Positions 61,765-64,000 of a stretch of DNA of 64,000 nucleotides are shown here, one piece after another. The stretch is from the NCBI GenBank assembly GCA_050291725.1, contig JBNKKH010000010.1, positions 1 to 64,000 of the forward strand, read 5' to 3'. Below the pieces are notes generated by a model. It did no database searches and was not told the DNA's origin. It worked only from the letters and a program-made list of their open reading frames with translations. This DNA is from JAAGZL01 sp050291725. Its GTDB lineage: Bacteria; Pseudomonadota; Gammaproteobacteria; Chromatiales; Chromatiaceae. Position numbers and translations under genes: made by a program. Position 1 is the first letter of the stretch, and each line of letters starts with the position of its first letter.

Positions 61765-62015
61765 ATCAATCTGCTCACCAATTGTCCTGCTACGGCCTAA
61801 AAGGACAACAGCCACCAAACTTATCAAACCCCAACTACCACTATCATTGGTTTTATTGTAGGTGTCAGAATTATTGAATTATTAGGTTATTTATGTGAGC
61901 GGCACTTTGTCTGTCACTTGACACATCTTGTCATTATTGTGAACACCTACATTTGATTTGCTTTGGCCTGGAGCTAGAATAGGTAGAAAAAAGAACCCAG
62001 GGTATCCCACATGAG
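61765..62015. other. Intergenic region before the final gene pair
   Basis: No supported gene lies here. TGTAGGTGT (61858-61866) and ACACCTACA (61943-61951) are an inverted repeat spaced by about 76 bases. TTGACA at 61919-61924 could be a -35 element but no well-placed -10 follows. The 62016 gene starts at the right end. Confidence 0.3.
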
Positions 62016-62570
62016 ATGGATTACAACCCTTTGCTTGCACGCCCTATCTTTTCATGCGCTGGCCGATGCATCAAGGAGAGCCTCCTGCCCGCCTGGGAAA
62101 GGCTGCAAAAGAGTAGTCCAGAAGTGGCTGAGTTTAAAAAGCTAGGGGATAAACAGTACAGGATAGAGTTTGCTCATATGCCCTACGTAGGCAGGCTAAA
62201 AGTACTTGCTTACAATATCGAGAAGCTGGATTACCAACTGAAGGATAACCCCTATACTTATAGCGGCTATGTTGAGGTAGATTTGGTCGATACCTCTGCT
62301 AAACAGCTAAACAAATTCAACAGAAGTTACGGTCAGTGGCTTCGAGCCAATACGCTCTTCTATAATCAGGAGAGTAACTCCTGGAATTATTGGGCAGCCT
62401 ATCGTCAGCTTCTTGAACAACGCGATGAAGATGTGACCTCGAAGGCAACGTTGTTGCTGGGCTTATTGGATTACTGGGGTGTTCAGTTGCAACAAAAGAA
62501 CAATGAGTTGTTGGCAGAGATGCTTGTGGAATTAAAAAAACAGTCTTCGGAGAGATGGCATGACCGATAA
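62016..62570 (+). CDS. Hypothetical protein, first of a coupled pair (start possibly frameshifted)
   Basis: The frame has 184 residues, no membrane segment and an unclear fold; the middle is rich in Tyr/Trp (SYGQWLRANTLFYNQESNSWNYWAAY). A second frame opens 5 bases earlier at 62011 and reads a signal peptide (MRWITTLCLHALSFHALADA), which stops matching anything after about 62070. A single-base shift near there would add the signal to the main frame, making it exported. The last 11 bases overlap the next gene. Confidence 0.5.
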   Translation: MDYNPLLARPIFSCAGRCIKESLLPAWERLQKSSPEVAEFKKLGDKQYRIEFAHMPYVGRLKVLAYNIEKLDYQLKDNPYTYSGYVEVDLVDTSAKQLNKFNRSYGQWLRANTLFYNQESNSWNYWAAYRQLLEQRDEDVTSKATLLLGLLDYWGVQLQQKNNELLAEMLVELKKQSSERWHDR

Positions 62571-64000
62571 GGCAGATCCGGTGGTTAAACATCTCAGGTG
62601 GCAGCGATTCAGGTTTCACCTGGTTTCTTGGCTGATGGTTGTAGTTTTCAGGCTATTTTGGGCTCTTTGGGAGTTGATCAAATGGAGTTTTGCCCCCATA
62701 GCCTTTTTGATTGACGTCCTAATCATTTTGCCACTGGCCAAGTTCATGATGCGGATGGCGGCAAACCCAGAGTTCGAGTTGATTCAAGAAGAGGATTTGC
62801 CAGACTACGCTTGGGCTGGACTGGAGGAGTCCAAGCAGCGACTAATACAAACAGGCTATGAGGTAGGCCAATGGGTTCGGGTCAGAAACATGGGTAACAA
62901 CCAGATACTCTATCTGATGTCCATGGTTCATCCGCAGCTGCAACTGGGCTTGGGTATCGGTTATATGGAGATGACCAAGGATAACCGTGATGACCGTCCC
63001 TCTGATATGGCATTCGCGGAAGCAACCCTGCAATCTTCGGATGGCAGTTTGATTGATCTTACCACGATGGTTGATGCTGATATCTTGCGCCAAGTGCCCA
63101 ATCGCAGTCGCTACAACTATTCTGAGCTTGGGGTTACGGAGCTGAGTATGTTGGTCTCCCAGGTCAGTAAAAAAACGGGTTTTGTCTCCAATGAGGAGGC
63201 ACTGAAAGAGTTGATAAATGACGCGCCAAAGCTCATGCGGGATGAATATGCGGCGGCTATGGGTTACGCCCAACAGCGGGGCTATCTAAAACCAGACGGC
63301 AACAGCGAAAAACTTAAGCTAACTTGGGCTGGCGCCTTTAGAAGTACGCTCATGACACTGTGGCCAACCTCGGTATATTTCAAATATAAAGAGGAGAAGG
63401 CTGCTGAGGCCTTTTGCGCATCTCTGGGTATTGAACCAACACAGCTTTACGATAGTGCTTCTGGTCAGGGCGAGGTCTCCTATGATTGCCCCATATATGA
63501 TTTGGATGAGTTGTCGCAGCAGTTACAAAAGCTATTGCATCGAGTGTCGCTACTGGCCGAATATCGTCCTGCCTCTCTTCATTGTGGGTTCGATGATCAT
63601 AATAGGATGGCCGAAATCAGCGTCTATATAGAGCGGCGTAAAGCCTATGAGCAACGAGACTATATCATGGCGACTGAGGCCTCTCTCTGCTTCCATAATC
63701 ATACATTGACCTGTGATTACGACTGCAGCTCCTTTGATCTTCTCGTTACCCGGAAGGATTACGAGGCCATGGATCGTCCTCCATTACTACCTCCCTTGAC
63801 AGAGCTGTTACCCTTGTCGCGCATTCTTGAAATTGCCATGGCTACTCTTGATGAGCAACAGGTTGAGATCTCGGATGCTGCTTTGGAGATGGGAGAGGAA
63901 AATCCAGTATGGAGCGTGTCTTTTTTTGATCGGTCCACTGACGCCTATGTATGGGTTAGCCTAGATGCAAAGTCAGGAACAATTCAGGAAGCAGAGGATG
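62560..64000 (+). CDS. Large hypothetical protein with N-terminal membrane region (partial, runs off the end)
   Basis: An ATG at 62560, inside the end of the previous gene, opens a frame with no stop to the window edge (480 codons seen). Residues about 20-70 contain two or more hydrophobic segments (WLMVVVFRLFWALW and APIAFLIDVLIILPLAKFMM); the rest looks cytoplasmic or periplasmic, mixed alpha/beta, with a late stretch resembling small PepSY-like strands (VWSVSFFDRSTDAYVWVSLDAKSG). No family is recognised. It is translationally coupled to the 62016 gene, so the pair probably works together. Confidence 0.6.
   Translation, partial: MTDKADPVVKHLRWQRFRFHLVSWLMVVVFRLFWALWELIKWSFAPIAFLIDVLIILPLAKFMMRMAANPEFELIQEEDLPDYAWAGLEESKQRLIQTGYEVGQWVRVRNMGNNQILYLMSMVHPQLQLGLGIGYMEMTKDNRDDRPSDMAFAEATLQSSDGSLIDLTTMVDADILRQVPNRSRYNYSELGVTELSMLVSQVSKKTGFVSNEEALKELINDAPKLMRDEYAAAMGYAQQRGYLKPDGNSEKLKLTWAGAFRSTLMTLWPTSVYFKYKEEKAAEAFCASLGIEPTQLYDSASGQGEVSYDCPIYDLDELSQQLQKLLHRVSLLAEYRPASLHCGFDDHNRMAEISVYIERRKAYEQRDYIMATEASLCFHNHTLTCDYDCSSFDLLVTRKDYEAMDRPPLLPPLTELLPLSRILEIAMATLDEQQVEISDAALEMGEENPVWSVSFFDRSTDAYVWVSLDAKSGTIQEAED

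Noticed and set aside
61858..61951. A small mobile element bounded by TGTAGGTGT/ACACCTACA
   Set aside because: The repeat is only 9 bases and the inside has no gene or further symmetry; chance is likely.

Overview
The window reads as a stretch of gammaproteobacterial chromosome. The evidence is conserved gene order rather than one marker: glyA-nrdR-ribD-ribE-ribBX-ribH-nusB-thiL-pgpA, carA-carB-greA-yhbY-rlmE-ftsH-folP-glmM, ispA-xseB next to parE/parC, a FimV/HubP homologue and a FadE-FadI-FadJ set. A PEP-CTERM-type surface protein and a TIGR03790-family protein suggest a genome with an exosortase, as in many environmental and sulfur-oxidising gammaproteobacteria. The species cannot be fixed from the sequence alone. 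No rRNA, tRNA, CRISPR array or prophage was seen.

Left edge (1-5150): the distal end of an integron gene-cassette array. Short, AT-rich plus-strand genes alternate with imperfect palindromes that begin with a YAAC-type core and end with GTTRRRY, i.e. attC sites. Cassette products are a secreted protein, a two-gene cassette (unknown protein plus VanX-like M15 peptidase), a small membrane protein, a GT51-type glycosyltransferase lacking its usual catalytic Glu, a DUF1493 protein and a probable lipoprotein. The array stops in a half attC site next to the remnant of an IS110-family transposase. No integrase gene is visible; it should lie to the left.

5.4-13.7 kb: a PEP-CTERM protein, a DUF455 ferritin-like protein with a Blc lipocalin, the molybdate operon modE-modA-modB-modC, a small Cys-tailed membrane protein, a TIGR03790 protein and a DUF4124 protein.

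13.8-22.4 kb: glyA, nrdR and the riboflavin genes, with nusB, thiL, pgpA and a retropepsin-like protease. The ribB gene is the RibBX variant. It is preceded by a 122-base imperfect hairpin instead of a recognisable FMN riboswitch.

22.7-28.6 kb: a minus-strand beta-oxidation operon (fadE, fadI, fadJ). 28.8-43.8 kb: a shikimate-kinase-like gene, then carAB split by a GxxExxY gene flanked by matching inverted repeats, greA, yhbY, fimV inserted before rlmE, ftsH, folP, glmM and folE2. 44.0-50.1 kb: ispA and xseB (minus), parE, a CNP1-like protein and parC, with a sevenfold 7-base repeat directly after the ispA stop.

50.1-64 kb is more accessory: a stand-alone fragment resembling the N-terminus of ArsM-type methyltransferases, a large hybrid histidine kinase, a run of AT-rich minus-strand genes (zinc-ribbon protein, a truncated MreB-like protein without the phosphate loop, an unknown, a tyrosine-phosphatase-like protein), the RimK glutamate-ligase operon, an HdfR-like LysR regulator, a small secreted acidic protein and an unknown gene pair that runs off the right end.
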